A stretch of 64,000 nucleotides of DNA, taken from Mogibacterium neglectum (lineage in GTDB: Bacteria > Bacillota > Clostridia > Peptostreptococcales > Anaerovoracaceae). Each line of letters starts with the position of its first letter. Positions within the stretch are counted from its first letter, which is position 1. Of this stretch, positions 63,559-64,000 are shown in pieces. Below the pieces are notes generated by a model, which made no database searches, was not told the origin of the DNA, and saw only the letters and a program-made list of their open reading frames with translations. The position numbers and the translations under genes were made by a program. The DNA lies in NCBI RefSeq assembly GCF_030644205.1, contig NZ_CP128647.1, positions 62,001-126,000 on the forward strand, written 5' to 3'.

Positions 63559-64000
63559 ATGAGGGATATTATTATACCTATGCTTAAGGTTATTAAATGG
63601 ATATTTAAGTTAATATTGATAGCTGTAGTCATAATCGTGGGAATCAACCTGTTCGTTAAGTTAGAAGGTGAGCGAAGTCTTCGCAGCTTAGATCAGCTTC
63701 GCGGGCAATCGTACGAATGCATCATCGTGCTGGGCGCAGGTGTGTACGGCAATGGTGAGCCTACTAAGATTCTTAAGGACAGACTTGATCGTGGGATAGA
63801 GTTATATAATGCAGGGGTGGCACCGAAGCTGCTGTTGTCTGGGGATAACGGCAAGACCAATTACGACGAGGTGAAGGTCATGAAGAATTACTGCTTGAAA
63901 CACGGTGTTCCAGCGCAAGACATATTCCTCGACCACGCAGGTTTTTCTACGTATGAATCGATGTATCGCGCAAGGGATATATTCGGTGTAAAGTCAGCAG
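63559..64000 (+). CDS. SanA/YdcF-like DUF218 protein, partial
   Basis: The frame is open to the window end (147 residues seen). An N-terminal membrane helix (about 9-32) is followed by the DUF218 pattern CIIVLGAGVYGNGEPTKILK, LLLSGDNGKTNYDEVKVMKN and STYESMYRARDIFG. SanA/ElyC-type proteins act in envelope integrity in other bacteria; the reaction is unknown. ATG 63559 has no clear ribosome site; ATG 63580, with GAGGG upstream, is the alternative start. Confidence 0.88.
   Translation, partial: MRDIIIPMLKVIKWIFKLILIAVVIIVGINLFVKLEGERSLRSLDQLRGQSYECIIVLGAGVYGNGEPTKILKDRLDRGIELYNAGVAPKLLLSGDNGKTNYDEVKVMKNYCLKHGVPAQDIFLDHAGFSTYESMYRARDIFGVKSA

Overview
The window looks like Clostridia (Bacillota): strong GGAGG ribosome sites, ATG/GTG/TTG starts, Gram-positive wall proteins, an integrative conjugative element (ICE) of the Tn1549/Tn916 kind, and a probable selenoprotein. 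An anaerobe of the Peptostreptococcales (Mogibacterium or Eubacterium-like) is my guess for the host; this is inference only.

Region 1 (1 to about 26.7 kb) is the right part of an ICE; its left end and coupling protein lie outside the window. It carries the end of an adenine methylase, a PrgI-like membrane protein, the VirB4 ATPase, a cytosine methylase, a CHAP wall hydrolase, DUF4315 and DUF4366 proteins, topoisomerase III, a large ArdC/YodL protein, TTRAP and cysteine-rich VLP proteins. A MobC/relaxase module follows on the opposite strand, with a likely oriT. Cargo is an ECF transporter (S, T, A), an AraC regulator and a pair of YbtPQ-like ABC exporter-fold proteins. This resembles a siderophore importer without the synthetase genes. 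The element ends with a sigma-like regulator, an HTH protein, a structured leader, xis and a tyrosine integrase.

Region 2 (26.7 to 27.24 kb) is one reading frame interrupted by a single TGA followed by TGT. I read it as a selenocysteine-containing CC/Se-type protein fused to a winged helix, directly beside the ICE end.

Region 3 (27.4 to 56.7 kb) is a surface-glycan island framed by two proteins with choline-binding-type repeats. It encodes choline activation and uptake (LicC/LicA fusion, BCCT transporter, LicC, LicD). It also encodes a 4-amino-6-deoxy sugar route with an initiating transferase (dehydratase, DegT, PglC type) and a full WbpA/B/D/E/I-like set for a diacetamido-uronic acid. Glycosyltransferases, Wzx, Wzy/ligase, Wzz and an LCP attachment enzyme complete it. 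The likely product is a phosphocholine-decorated wall polymer comparable in logic to pneumococcal teichoic acid. The lysozyme at its end (LytC-like) is split by a one-base frameshift.

Region 4 (56.9 to 64 kb) holds a GlpA/GlpB/DUF1667-type redox operon and a partial dlt set (dltB, a frameshifted dltD, dltX; no dltA or dltC). It ends with a small membrane protein, a YbjQ-family protein and the start of a SanA/DUF218 protein. D-alanylation by Dlt would act on the same kind of polymer that region 3 makes.
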